Positions 32,916 through 44,039 of a DNA stretch of 64,000 nt are shown here, piece by piece. Where the stretch lies: NCBI GenBank assembly GCA_026873275.1, contig JANTUC010000009.1, positions 496,001 to 560,000 of the forward strand. Direction: 5' to 3'. The notes under the pieces are model-generated. The model was not told where the DNA came from, searched no databases, and saw nothing but the letters and a program-made list of their open reading frames with translations. Origin of the DNA: Pseudopithomyces maydicus (taxonomy: Eukaryota; Ascomycota; Dothideomycetes; Pleosporales; Didymosphaeriaceae). Position 1 is the first letter of the stretch; each line of letters begins with the position of its first letter. Position numbers and translations under genes: made by a program.

Positions 32916-34905
32916 TCAAGCATCGCTATATGCTGTCCGTTCCATCTCAACAGCTCGGCAACCCCTCTCACTCGTCGGAATGACAACAAGATCATCCAAC
33001 GCAAACGGGATCCTCTCACCATTACCATTATCAATCATCATCCTAACCGTCACCCGCGGACTATCCGTATTCACCACCACCGTACCCGGACCCAAAGCCT
33101 TCCACCCCCGGAACCAGTGGTAGAAGCAGTTCCACAACGCTGATCATCCACATCAACCGAGATAACGAAGCTCGAACCACCACTCGAGTCCCCAATGTAA
33201 TTGTAAAAAACACTGCAATCGACGCTCGTCCCCGCAGTTATACCACCCAAGGTTTGGAAAACCTCGAGCTTAGGGCTATCAACGGTAAGTAAGGGGAGAT
33301 AGTACTCCCCTGAGACGGGCCCGGTGATGATGGCCAAAGTGGAGGGAGATTGAAGGCTGGCTGTGCCACCCGTGGCACGGATTGAGTAGTCGGAGGTGAT
33401 GCTATCCGAGTCCTCGAAGCCGCCGTTTCGCACGCGGTTTGTGGAGCAGGTTGGGCCGGTTGGGGTGGGACTGGGTGATGCGGAGGAAGCTGTGGGTGTT
33501 TCCTCTGCGGAGGATGTGGAGATGATGTCTACTGAGGAGGTGGGGGTTTCTTCTGGTGCCAAGGTAAGTGTTGCTTCCTGGGAAGAGGTGGGAGTTTCTT
33601 CTAGCGATGAAGTAGGTGTTAAATCAATCAAAGAAGTAGTCGTGACTTCCTGCGAAGAAACTGGAGTCTCCTCTACTGGCACAGTAGACGTAGCTTCGAT
33701 CGATGAAGTAGGCGTCTCTTCCGCCGAAGAGGTTGTGATGATCACAGAAGATTCGGCTGACTGCAACTCATGAGATTAGTAGTTGCTCTTCCACGTCTCT
33801 GTAAGCTTGTCACACTTACTGCGCTTTCACTTGAGCTCGAAGAAGGAACAGGTGTGCTTGACGAACTAGGAATCTCTACAGATACCGATGAGAGCGTTGC
33901 GCTGGAGGAGGTGCTAATGACACTGGAACTGGCATCAGAACTTGCAGTCGAGGAGACTGCTGCGCTCGAAGAAGCGGTAGTAGCTATTATACTCGAAGCA
34001 GAAGTCTTGATCGACGATGATCTCGATGCCGTGGATGTAGGTCGTGTCACCACTTTGGTAGAGCTGGAACTGGAACGGCAGCTAGTAGATGACGAAGCCC
34101 TCCGAGAAGAGCTCGATACTACAGGATAGGCTTCACTCTTACACTTTCCGAATGCAGACTGGCATCCTAGTTACAATCAGCAACCATCATGTAATTTACG
34201 ATGAAAACTCCTACTACCTTTATCACAGTAGCTCGCAGATGAACCACAGTATCCCTACAATACAGTTAAGTCCCGCACAAAGATTGCATCAGAAATGGCG
34301 AGAAACATACCCATTTCGAACAGCAGTTTCCAAACCTGGATCCGAGACACGTAACTCCCTTCCCGCACTTTCCATCCTTGGAGACTTTCGCCTTGGTAGA
34401 GGGAGTGGGTTTCGGGGCTGATGAGGTTCGGATCGCTGAAGTTCGCAGGGTGGAAGGTTTGGGGCTGGGTTTCTTGGTCGAAGACGTGCACTTGGTTGAC
34501 GGCTTGGGTGTGGGTTTCTTGGTCGACGACGTGCATTTAGAAGTAGTGTGAGGAGGCTTTACACTCTTCACTGGGGTCTTGCTGCAGGCTCCATGGGCGG
34601 ATTGACATCCCTTGCCGCAGTATGCATCTGAGCTTCCACTGATGTTCAGTTAGTATATCCCTCTTATTCTGTTTCCACAACGCAGACATACCAATACCCA
34701 TACTGCGAACAGCACTTGCCAAAACCTGCTCCAAGTCAGCCAACAGCATCCCCACTCATCCAAGACTCAGACCTCACGTACTCGAACCAAGACACGTAAA
34801 GCTCCCCCCATACACCACACCGCACTTTCCATTCCGAGAAACACTCGTCGAAACCGCCAACTGGGCCACGCCCAACAGCAGCGAAACCGCCGTCTGGATC
34901 TTCAT
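32916..34905 (-). CDS. Secreted chitin-binding protein with two CBM18 modules, one frameshift
   Basis: Six exons: 34782-34905, 34692-34725, 34639 side exon 34311-34638, 34218-34254, 33820-34166 and 32916-33760. All five introns are 51-59 bp and all phases agree; 571 residues. A signal peptide (KIQTAVSLLLGVAQLAVS) is followed by a hevein-type CBM18 (NGKCGVVYGG...FGKCCSQYGYCGSSDAYCG). A Lys/Thr/Ser/Pro linker leads to a second CBM18 (DGKCGKGVTC...GNCCSKWGYCGSSASYC). A long Ser/Thr/Glu-rich stalk follows, with repeats such as EETPTSS. The C-terminal domain begins RNGGFEDSDS, like a jelly-roll carbohydrate module. A C5 run at 33105-33109 carries a one-base loss; restoring it joins TGSGG to WKALGPGTVVV. 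The product should bind chitin at the cell wall or mask chitin oligomers. Confidence 0.82.
33105..33109 (-). other. Frameshift site in C5 run (chitin-binding protein gene)
   Basis: Minus-strand G5 run; one more base is needed to join the two halves of the C-terminal domain. Confidence 0.65.
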
Positions 34906-35934
34906 ACTGTTTGTATGTACTTAAAACCGTAAGACACAACGCAAGATAACAGAAAAAGAAATTAAAGAGCGACGCGACGCCTTTGCACTCAGCTCAGCGA
35001 CAACCTTCCTCCTCCTCGGCGGCAGGCACCACCCCAATATATCTTCCCAATTCACTATTCACCTACATACTATTTAAAAAAAAATCAACACCCTCAGCTC
35101 CTCGCTTCCACCCCCAAGTCCCCGTGGCGTTCGACCCCATCCCCAAACCATCTCTAACCTTGCCTCGCCTCACCAGCACACGAAATTGGCGAGTGCACAT
35201 GTGGGACTAGCGGGCAGCCACCACGCGGTCTAGTTCCGCCCCCGCGACCGATGCGGCCTAGAAACAGCTGCGTTTAGGGAATCCAGGTACGCGGATGGGG
35301 GTTTGGCATCGTGTCTAGCACGAGGTCCATGACGGGGGAGCTCGCGTGGCGGACGGGGGTGCGCGAATACGAGGGCGGGCGGGCGGGCGCGCCGATGGAT
35401 ACATATAGGGGGTGGGTTAGGGTTGGGGTTTGTTTAGGATGCGCCGTGGACTTGGGGCTGGGAGCGGTGCGAATGCGAATTGCTCTACATACATGCTGAC
35501 TGATGAGTGCTACGATTGCATGGTCGGGGGTGGGCGGGATGCGAGGTCGGGGTCAAGTGTGAGCTTTTCGCGCGTCGTTCCGTGAGGGAATGGGCCAGTG
35601 CGATGGAGTCTACTTTTGACGAAATGCGTACCCTTGACATATGTAGCGTATGGATGTATATGATCTGAGCTAGGTTGCTCCGCGGCCACCCACGTGGCGC
35701 GGGTGTCCGTGTAGGATCGGTACTAGCGGGGAGGAAAGAAGAAATTCGAGAGACTCGTAGAGTTTGTATCCAGAAGCAGAATGGATGCTATCAGTTCATC
35801 AAGTTCATCCACAGGTATATTTTGCGACATGTCGCTCATGCTATATACCCACCGAGCATCTTCTACCCTAGCTTACAATCATATATACAAAAGCCATCCC
35901 TCTTTTTCGATCTCTGCCTCCCCTCATCCCACAC
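34906..35934. other. 1 kb intergenic region
   Basis: Promoter of the chitin-binding gene on the left and 3' side of the enoyl reductase gene on the right. It contains a GGGC-rich stretch (GGGCGGGCGGGCGC near 35380) and a single TTAGGG-like stretch near 35415, neither enough for a telomeric or repeat call. Confidence 0.4.
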
Positions 35935-37160
35935 TCACGTCTTCCCGAACACAAACACCCCTTCCCCTCCCTATACCCCTCCAACGTATCCTTCACCTTT
36001 GCCACCAAATCCTCCCCCTTCGTCTCCCACTCCCACGCAATCTTATCCACCGGCGTATCCTTGAACTTGCCTGCTCGTACCAAATCCAGCACATCGGCCA
36101 CCGTGCTCTTCTTATCCTCGGGGTGCCTCTGCGCCCACCGACTCACCCAGAACCCATGAAAGTGGATATCCTTGAAGATGAGCATGCTCGCGGGAATCGT
36201 AAGCGGCTGCTTGCTCATGGCGCCGTAGGTGACGAAGTGGGCCTCTGACGCGAGGAGCTTCGCCATGGCGGTGGCGGGTTTGCCGTTCACGCAGTTGAGG
36301 GCTAGTTTGATGGGAGCCTTGCCTTTGTCCGTCCACTCGGCGACCATGTCCTTGATGCCCTGGGATTGCAGCTCGGTATCTGTAATCACCACGTCGGCGC
36401 CAATGTCCTTGAGCTCCTGCTTGAGCTTGTCCTCTGCTGCTTTGTCGTCTCGCCCGCGGATGACGTTTATGCTGCGGAGACCCCATTGCTTGCCTAGCTG
36501 TATGGCGGCCCGTCCGACGCCTGAGTTTGCGCCGTTCTGTATGAAGAACTCGCCTTCTTTGAGGTGCACAAAGTCCTTCAGCATGCGGTACGCGGTGCAC
36601 GGGTTGATGGAGACGGTGCCCGCCTGCACGGGGGAGATGCCCTCGCGCATGGCATCATCCAGCTTGACGACATCCTGCGTGCGAGCAGAGGCGTGGGTCC
36701 TCCACGTGCCGAAGCCCGGTCCATTCATGATGACCCAGTCGCCCTTCTTGAAGCCCTGCTCTTTAGGTTTCGAGCCCAGCGCGATGATCTCAGCGACACC
36801 CTCGTTGCCTGCGACGGCGATGGGGTTCGCGGTGCCGAGCGAGGTTGTGAATGTAGGTTTCGAGGGGTATACGCCTTGGATCTGGTTGATGTCGGCGGGG
36901 TTGATGGGGGAGGCTAGGAATCGGAGGGTCATGAGGTCGCCGTGGGGCGGAGAGATGGAATGGCTGTGTAGGGAAAGTACGGAGGGCGGGTCGCCATACT
37001 CTTGGAAGGTGAGGGCTTTGGCTTGTTCGTAGCCGTAGGCGGAGATGGCGCGTCGTTGCGGGATGTTTGCGGCGTGGCGGAGGGGTTTGTGGAGGCATTG
37101 GAGCGGTGATCTGACGACCCTCGCGATCCGGGGAGCTGTGGAGAGAGACGTGGACGCCAT
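35935..37160 (-). CDS. ETR1: Mitochondrial enoyl-[acyl carrier protein]/trans-2-enoyl-CoA reductase (Etr1/MECR), frameshift at 3' end
   Basis: An intronless gene starting at ATG 37160 with an Arg-rich, Ser-rich mitochondrial presequence (STSLSTAPRIARVVRSPLQ). It belongs to the MDR superfamily. Motifs are ASPINPADINQIQGVYPSKP with the catalytic-type Tyr, GNEGVAEIIALG, QNGANSGVGRAAIQLGKQ (NADPH site), INVIRGR and FHGFWVSRW. It reduces trans-2-enoyl thioesters in mitochondrial type II fatty acid synthesis, needed for lipoate and respiration. At the C4 run 35958-35961 the frame shifts. With one more base the protein ends normally as KGVFVFGKT at 35935 (408 residues). As written it runs on to 35868 with an unrelated Arg-rich tail. 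Confidence 0.92.
35958..35961 (-). other. Frameshift site in C4 run (enoyl reductase)
   Basis: One missing base (minus-strand G run) replaces the expected VFVFGKT ending by a 30-residue unrelated tail. Confidence 0.75.
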
Positions 37161-37445
37161 TGTCGTGGAACAGCGGGTAGGTAGGTGGTAGTGGTGATTT
37201 GGTGTTCGAAAACTGCGCTCGTCCGATGTTTCGATGAGGTCGGAGCTATGACGTCTAACGTGCCGAGGTTGGTGGGGACGCGAATACTCAACACCGTCTG
37301 TTTATTTGTTAAAAACACCAATACAGTGACTAGGCTATAGACTAATCGCTGTATGACTTGGAACTGTAGCTACCTTAGACCGTGTTTCACTATGCAATCG
37401 GGAACATGACGCGTCAGTTTGTCTAGTTTTACATATCGCTTATAT

Positions 37446-39038
37446 TCATCTAAGCTTGCGCTGCTGAATTTCGTCCAGTTCAGCCATCTCGTCAAGCAAT
37501 TGCACAGTTTCTGCCGGGTTGGCGATCCATGCTGTAGTACAGGCCAGACGGGCCTTGAAATCGTTCGCCCCCGCAGACAAAAACTGGTCACCCACGTGCA
37601 GTGTCTTTCCTCCTTCGATGCCACCGAAAAACTGCTGGCAGGCCAGCACACCCCATGACTTGTCGCCAATGTCCACGAACACATCATTGCCGCCGTTGAA
37701 AGCACAGAAGGGGAGGCGGTTGCCTACCTCGGACATTTCCTGTTCGCTGTCAGCTACCCGCATTTGAAGCTGTGATGACTGTGCATACCAATATCTTCTG
37801 TGCTATCAGGACAGTTTCTTCAAGCGTCTCTCGGCAAAATCTTTGACCTGGCTGAGGGATTATACCAACCGCGCGCTCTTTGCGGACGATTGTTGCGTCC
37901 ATGCGCATGTTCTTGACCGTATCTCGCAACGACGCTTCAGCAATGTCGAGCAACGCAGTAATGTCTGCCTCGTCCCACAGTACCATCTCTTTGAGCAGCC
38001 ACTCTTGCTTAGGCACCAACTTGAGCATGTCCGGAACGCCCCCGTCGTACTTGAAGCAGTAGTTGCTCTCGCCTCCCATGATTATCAGTCCTTGTTTCGC
38101 TGATTGTGGCAAGTCAGAGGCATAGATGGCATCCAACAGTCCGTACAGCCTCTCGTAGTATTTGTGCGCCTCCGTGTAGCCTGCCGCGGTGACAATGCCA
38201 ATTTTTGACCCGCCACGCATCAATTTCAGGATGCGTGGAATCACGGGGTTATCTGGGGTGAGGCATTGACCGTCGTCGTACAAGGTAACATCACCATCAA
38301 AGGTGACCAGTTCCAGGGGTCCGTTGCGGACTATGCTCATGACCTGAGCTGTGTTGAGAATGAGTCTGACGTCGTTGAAGGATGGCGGCACAAAACGTCG
38401 CATGCTGATGAAACGCCGCTGGTCCTGCCAAATAAATGCATCATGCAGGGCTAATGGTGTGAAGAAATTTGCGACAGATGGTACAAGAAGCTTGAGCTTG
38501 GAACGGTGCTGTGTCCCGGCTTGTTGGTGGGCAACTGGGAGGGTCGATCAGTAAGACGCCCCGAAACTGGTTCAACAGATAGAGGAGCCTCACTGTGGTC
38601 GTTCACAATCTCCTCCACGTCTCGCATAATTTCAGCATAGCGTCTTTGGGTCCTGGTAGCGGTGGCATCGACGGACTCGCCATCGGGCTCGAAAACGGCG
38701 GTAGGTTGGGAGTGCAATACAAAAGGAACGGCTAGCAAGCCCTAAGATAGCATTATGACTGGATTCTACATTCGATGTTGGATGTTTATGATACCTTGAT
38801 CCACTCGATCTGTGGTTTGTGTTAGAGTATGCTCGTCTATTGGACAATGGATGGGAGTCCTTTCACGCACCAGCTGGTCTCGTCGGTGAGTCTTTCGAGC
38901 ACATCCACGTCAGCAATCGAGTCCTGCTACGCAGGCGACAAACAAACCTTGAGAGCATCTGTGGCAAGGGGTCAGCTGTGGTATGGAAGTCAGGGGGAGA
39001 TCAAGTCGCTTACATTCTACGCGGTATCTGGTCGTCAT
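37446..39038 (-). CDS. ISN1: IMP-specific 5'-nucleotidase 1
   Basis: Seven exons: 39014-39038, 38949-38959, 38871-38891, 38795-38809, 38594-38741, 37789-38519 and 37446-37739; 414 residues. The first four exons are only 25, 11, 21 and 15 bp and together encode MTTRYRVEYALKTHRRDQL plus IEWIK. All phases fit, and introns are 49-74 bp. Family signatures are LLAVPFVLHSQPTAV, LHDAFIWQDQRRFISMRRF, the HAD-like catalytic TFDGDVTLYDDG, VTAAGY and LPFCAFNGGNDVFVDIGDKSWGV. It removes phosphate from IMP to give inosine in purine turnover. It is divergent from the Mediator subunit 17 gene (435 bp apart). Confidence 0.93.
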
Positions 39039-39473
39039 TGCGAATTCAATGGAGGAGAAGACTGAAGGTGTGAGCTGCACACGAGGGTGGGAACACTTAG
39101 GAAGAAGGCACTAGGCTGGAACAGGGCAGAAAGGGCCACGTGAGAGGGTGCGTCTCAGCGGCGGTGGGTTCTATTGGACTACGGAGGGTCTGTCCGACAT
39201 GCACAGGGCGGTGGTCTAGGCACATTCACTGCGGTACCGGGGCCTTTGTGCAGGCACTGCTGGGCGTGGGTCGAGTTGGGAGCTGCAGGTGCAGGGGTAG
39301 CTTAATCGATAGACAGTGGACCCCACCAGGGAGAGACACTTGCGGCCGCTTCCGTCCGCTTGTTTGGGCCCTTGCATCTGCACTGAACCGCCAGCCCAGG
39401 AACAGCCCAGGAACAGCCCAAGAGCAGCCCCGATACGCGCCTCCACGCGACCCCAAACGCTGCACTCGCCGCC
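39039..39473. promoter_or_regulatory. Divergent promoter of ISN1 and MED17
   Basis: A 435 bp region between two divergent housekeeping genes. It includes three copies of an 11-bp AGCCCAGGAAC unit just before the MED17 start. Confidence 0.5.
39393..39425. repeat. Three tandem 11-bp units in the MED17 leader
   Basis: AGCCCAGGAAC occurs twice exactly and once as AGCCCAAGAGC, 49-81 bp before the start codon. Confidence 0.7.
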
Positions 39474-41580
39474 ATGTCGACCCCCGACACCACCCTGGCC
39501 GAAGTCGCCCTGCGGCCCTTCCCCGCGCCCGCCAAGGACGCCCTGAGCAAGGAGGACATTTTCGCCCAGGTCTCCCAGCTCACCACCGAGCGCAAGCAGT
39601 ACCTGCGCGACATCACCGAGAAGTCGCTGCTGGAGGACATCGAAGCCGGCAGAGATGGCCTCGTCGACTCGGTCGAAAGCGCCGGCAACCCCCAGGAGGA
39701 GGTGGTGCTGTCCCAGGCCGAGATGGCGGAGAAGCTGGGCAAGGCAAAGCAGGACGTGTACTCCAAGCTCGAGTAAGACCTCTGCTTCTCTGCATTATTT
39801 CCAGAGCTGAACAGGAGCAGATGGGCCTCGTTCGCCGCCGGCAATGCCCTCAACCTCGTCTCCCTCATCCTTTCTCGCGACCTGGCAAAGGTCCCCAACA
39901 GGAAAGAGAGGGACGGCTACTACACGCCCATGTTCCAGCAGATGAAGGTCCCACGCTCTTCGCTGGGCCTGGTCAGAGAAGCCCTGCCCGAACAACCGGA
40001 CCCGTCCCAATTACGGCTGGATGACCCCAAGAGAGGACAGCTGGAATACATGCAGAGGAGGAAGACGCTGGTCATGAAAGGCTCGCGGATGGAGGCTCTC
40101 GATTGGGCCACTGATACTCTGCTCAAGGCTGCTACCGATCTCGAATCCAGCATTCGCAAAGAGACCAAACACTGGGACGAGATCCTGTCAATCTCCGACA
40201 AGGGCTGGTCGCTGCAACGCACCCGGAGAGGCGTGCGCAACGCCCCGTACGCCGTGAAATACGGCCCGCCCGAAGGTACACTTGCCATCCCTCCTTCATC
40301 CTGCCCACAGCTAACCATCCTCAGCCAGCAACCACTTCAAAGCACGCGGGTTGGCACCGCTTCGCATGGACAACGATGGCGACATCATACTCGATCCTGC
40401 TCTCGCACTCAAACCCAAGACCCTGCGCGTGCGAATCAGCGACCACGACAACATTGTAGGGACCTCGCAGGCAACCATACACGGCGCCTTGGACGAGCTT
40501 GCCATTGAAAAGTCCATCCAGCTCGCCCGAGCTTCTCTCTTCGAGGAAGAACTATTTTATGAAATGTCGATTGAGAGCCGCCAATTGCTCTCCTACGGCA
40601 TCGAACTGCGCGATACCGTCATTCACATCGCAGCACCAGGCGAACAACACGTGCACCGCAAGATACTGATCGATTGCATCCCCTTGGACGACAGCAGCCT
40701 ATCAACAGCAGGTGGCAGCCAGAACCGGCTTGCCCAGAATATCGCCGAGGGCCTCCGGATAATGCTTTCCCACGAACATCGCATGCGCTTGTTCAGACGC
40801 ACCCGAATTCCACCTCCCATGTCTCAACACAAGCGTCAGCAGCCTCCGCCTCCGCTCCTCCGCTCGCTACTTGCAATGCTCAGCCACTTGACCGCGGTAG
40901 ACTCTCTCCACGTTCATCTGAGCGCAACAGCAAATACCTTGAAGAGTGCGGGACTGGAAGTAACTCTGGAGGCGACCAGGGAAACAACGTGGGAAAAGCT
41001 GACCGAGACACTGAAGGAGGTCGAAACGAAGAGCCTCTCGGCTACAGACCAGCTCTTGGCAACATTCATTCGTCCTTTCGAGGGGAAAGCATCCATATCT
41101 CTTCCCTCGTCAGGCGGCACATCCTCGCCGGAAACCATTGCCATCAGCACCAGGACCTATATTGGCCCACCGCATTTTGGCACAGAACAAAAAATCACTC
41201 TACCTCCTTCGCTCATTCAAGTATTGAACCTCGAACATGAGCCGAATCAGCAACTAAAGCTTGCGTCGACAGAAGAGGTGAAGGAGTATCTCGACTGGGT
41301 CCTTTCCTTGGACATTTCCCATACCATGCTCTCTGAGGAGTATAAAGGGCGGTCAGTCATCAAGTCGCCGGAACCCATCGTTTCCGTCGTTTCGAAGGGG
41401 AGCAAGAACGGCTTGATTAAAGAGGACGATGTTGAGATTACATTGGAGAAGGCCGAACTGAAAGCAACTGCGACAGCCCTAGAACAACTCGCCACTGGTG
41501 TAGCAGTTGAGTCCTTCACGTGGAACGGAACACCAGGACAGCCATCTCTAAAAGAGAAAGTAAAGACTTGGCTTGGGTAA
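39474..41580 (+). CDS. MED17: Mediator complex subunit 17 (Srb4)
   Basis: Exon 1 39474-39772, intron 39773-39820 (or to 39814), exon 2 39821-40275, intron 40276-40324, exon 3 40325-41580; about 669 residues. The N terminus (LAEVALRPFPAP...ITTERK-like LTTERKQYLRDITEKSLLEDIEAG) and the segment SFAAGNALNLVSLILSRD fit fungal Med17. So does GWSLQRTRRGVRNAPYAVKYG before the second intron and the downstream LRVRISDHDNIVG. It is a head-module scaffold of Mediator and is needed for RNA polymerase II transcription in the nucleus. The two possible acceptors of intron 1 differ by six bases and both keep frame. Confidence 0.88.
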
Positions 41581-41956
41581 AATCATCGTCCACGCGGCGA
41601 GTCATTGAGCCCTGCGAATAAACTCGGATGTTCCTGCCCGATGATGTATGGACGGGTCATGCCCGCTGCAACGGTTAGTCTAGCCTGTGTGGGGTAGCTC
41701 ACCCCGTCTTCCGAGGCCTTTACCAACCTAAATGAGCATGATCGCAGCGGCTCGATCAATTCGAATGCTTGTCACTTTGCTGTCGATGCTCATAATGACG
41801 CGACGATTTCTCGGTTCTGCAAGGGACCACGCGAGGAAAAGCTTCCGCAGCCTCCACAGCTTTCGCACGTCCTAGCGATAGGTCTTATATAACGAATAGA
41901 TATAAAACCTTTGATATTCACCGGCTTCTCATCTAGTTCATCTGTAAATCTCAGTG
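41581..41956. other. Intergenic region, nothing recognised
   Basis: Terminator of MED17 and promoter of the yellow-like gene. No other content is visible. Confidence 0.4.
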
Positions 41957-43425
41957 ATGCCCGTCATGTTTAGTATCGCATTGATAACCGCGTTGCTCAT
42001 ACCCGCGCTTTCGACCGCAGAGATCATCCAAGACCCAGGCGTATACGGACCTCCCCTCGAAGTAGTCCACCTATACAACGACCAATGGCCCACAGGTTCG
42101 ACAATCTCCCTACCTCCCCTCTAGCACCCCAATCCTCTCATCCCCAATCGACCTGCCCCGCAATACCTGAATACCTCCCACTAACCCCCACCTCCCCAGG
42201 CATAACCGTCTCCCGCTCCAACCGCAAATTCTCAAACTACCCCCGGGCCTTGACGCCAACAACACCAACGACGGCTCCAACGGCAAATACACCGTCGCCG
42301 AGCTCCTCCCCAACAACACCGAGATTCCCTACCCCACCGCCGAAATCAACAACCCCCGGCGGCAGCATAAACTACACGACCACCCCTCCCTCGGGCGCAA
42401 ACTACCAGTCGTATCTAATAGGCGTCCAATCCGTCGTCCTGGATGCGCGCGATCGCCTCTGGATCCTGGATACAGGGCGCGCGCTGACGGGGGAGGGGGT
42501 CCTGGTGCCGGCGTCGTATGGCGGGGCGAAGCTTGTAGCCGTGGATTTGGAGACCAACGAGGTGGTGAAGACTATCGTCTTCCCTATTACGGTTGCGTTC
42601 CCGGACAGCTACCTCAACGACGTGCGCTTCGATCTGCGGCCCGGGATCTCAGCCTCGGGCCAGGGCGTCGCGTACATTACGGATAGCAGCACGGAAGGCC
42701 GAAATGGGATTGTCGTCGTGGACCTCGGGTCTGGGGAAAGTTGGCGGCATCTGGACGGCACGCCCGAGGTGCGTCCTGAGCGGGGGTTCGTGGCGTCTGT
42801 CTGGGGGTGCCGCTTTATTCGATTCCGGCCCCGGGGCGGCCTCTCTCGTACCTGCAGTTTGGCAGCGATGGGATTGCGCTGAGTGCGGATGGCGAGGAGT
42901 TGTACTGGACGGCGGTCGCGAGTCGGACGCTGTATAGCGTTTCTACGGAGAGGTTGCGGGATAGGGGGTTGAACAGCGAGCTGTTGGCGCAGGGAGCAGT
43001 TAGGAACAGGGGGAGAAGGGGGTCAGCGATGGGTTGGAGACGGATTCGAATGGGTTGGTGTATGTGGGGGATATGGAGCAGGGGGGATAGCGGTGTTTAA
43101 CCCTGGGAATGGGACGGTGGGACGGTTCGTGAGGGATCCGAGGGTGAATTGGGTGGATACTAGTAAGTTTTTTTTTTTAATTCCCTTTTGTATTCATTCT
43201 CTTCTTTCCTTTTTTTTCTTTTGCAGAAGGGAAGGGAAGGAAACGGTGTAAATATTTGAGCTAACGAACGCAGTGTCGATCGGGTCGGATGGGTATCTGT
43301 ACTTTACGGTTAACCAGCTGAGTTTTTCGTCGTCGTTTTACCCAGGGACGGACCGGAGGGTGAGGCCGTTTGTGCTGTTTAGGGCGAAGCTGCCGGGGAA
43401 TGGGACGAGGGTGGCGTTGCAATAG
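41957..43425 (+). CDS. Secreted yellow/major royal jelly-like protein, five frameshifts
   Basis: Exon 1 41957-42095, intron 42096-42199, exon 2 42200-43162, intron 43163-43273 (CTAAC branch), exon 3 43274-43425; about 418-419 residues. A signal peptide (MFSIALITALLIPALSTAE) precedes a beta-propeller of the royal-jelly/yellow family: LIGVQSVVLDARDRLWILDTG, SYLNDVRFDL, GVAYITDSS, FGSDGIALSADGEELYWT, GDMEQGGIAVFNP and SIGSDGYLYFTVNQL. The frame breaks at 42240-42244 (C5), 42353-42357 (C5), 42803-42807 (G5), 43009-43013 (G5) and 43081-43086 (G6). Four sites need one more base; 42353-42357 needs two more or one fewer. With these changes the length is a multiple of three. The product is probably an extracellular lactonase-like or ligand-binding propeller. 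Confidence 0.75.
42240..43086 (+). other. Five homopolymer frameshifts in the yellow-like gene
   Basis: Breaks lie at C5 42240-42244, C5 42353-42357, G5 42803-42807, G5 43009-43013 and G6 43081-43086. This is the densest set in the window. Confidence 0.65.
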
Positions 43426-44039
43426 GTTGGTAGGGAGGGTCCTGCCTGTTTGATGGTGGTAATTCGACGATTGAAGTGCAAAGATGTAAGAACGGGTTAC
43501 ACATGGTATACACGATTGGACGCTGCGGTGCTTCAAGAGCTTTGGTAAAGCACCTCAATAGCCGTATAAAAAGGCATCTACATGCACCTCGTTATGAAAA
43601 GTATCCCTGTAGCTAAATAAAATAGACATACTTCACCACAAAAACAAAGCTCACGCTGATAGCATCACATCGCACAATTGAACATTTTTCAATAAGTAAT
43701 TCTTTTATAATACTGTCTTTCGCCAGCTTCCCCTCCATATTACTAGGTTCAAGCTGCTACTAAACGCAATCGAAAAAAAATCGAACACTTCCAGTGTCGA
43801 ACCCAACCAAAACCCCGCCGCATGCTGATGCAAAATTCTAGAAACACATTACGGGATACCGAAGACAGATGTGATGCAGATGATCCCAAAGCAGACAGGC
43901 AAGGAAACTCATTACCATGCATCGTGTCGCTAATAAATACATGTGCCAGGTTGTGCACTTTTGACTCGTCCTGTCTCAATAGTGTCGCTCACACCCATAG
44001 GTCCTTAACCTCTGGTGCGGCGCTGTGTTCGCGCTTCGT
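43426..44039. other. Intergenic region between convergent genes
   Basis: AT-rich 3' flanks; no gene or RNA is recognised. Confidence 0.4.

Noticed and set aside
35400..35435. Telomere-like TTAGGG stretch
   Set aside because: Only one full unit and a degenerate neighbour; no array.
39140..40024. Arg/Pro-rich long frame overlapping the MED17 start
   Set aside because: It is an out-of-frame shadow of the GC-rich MED17 exons.
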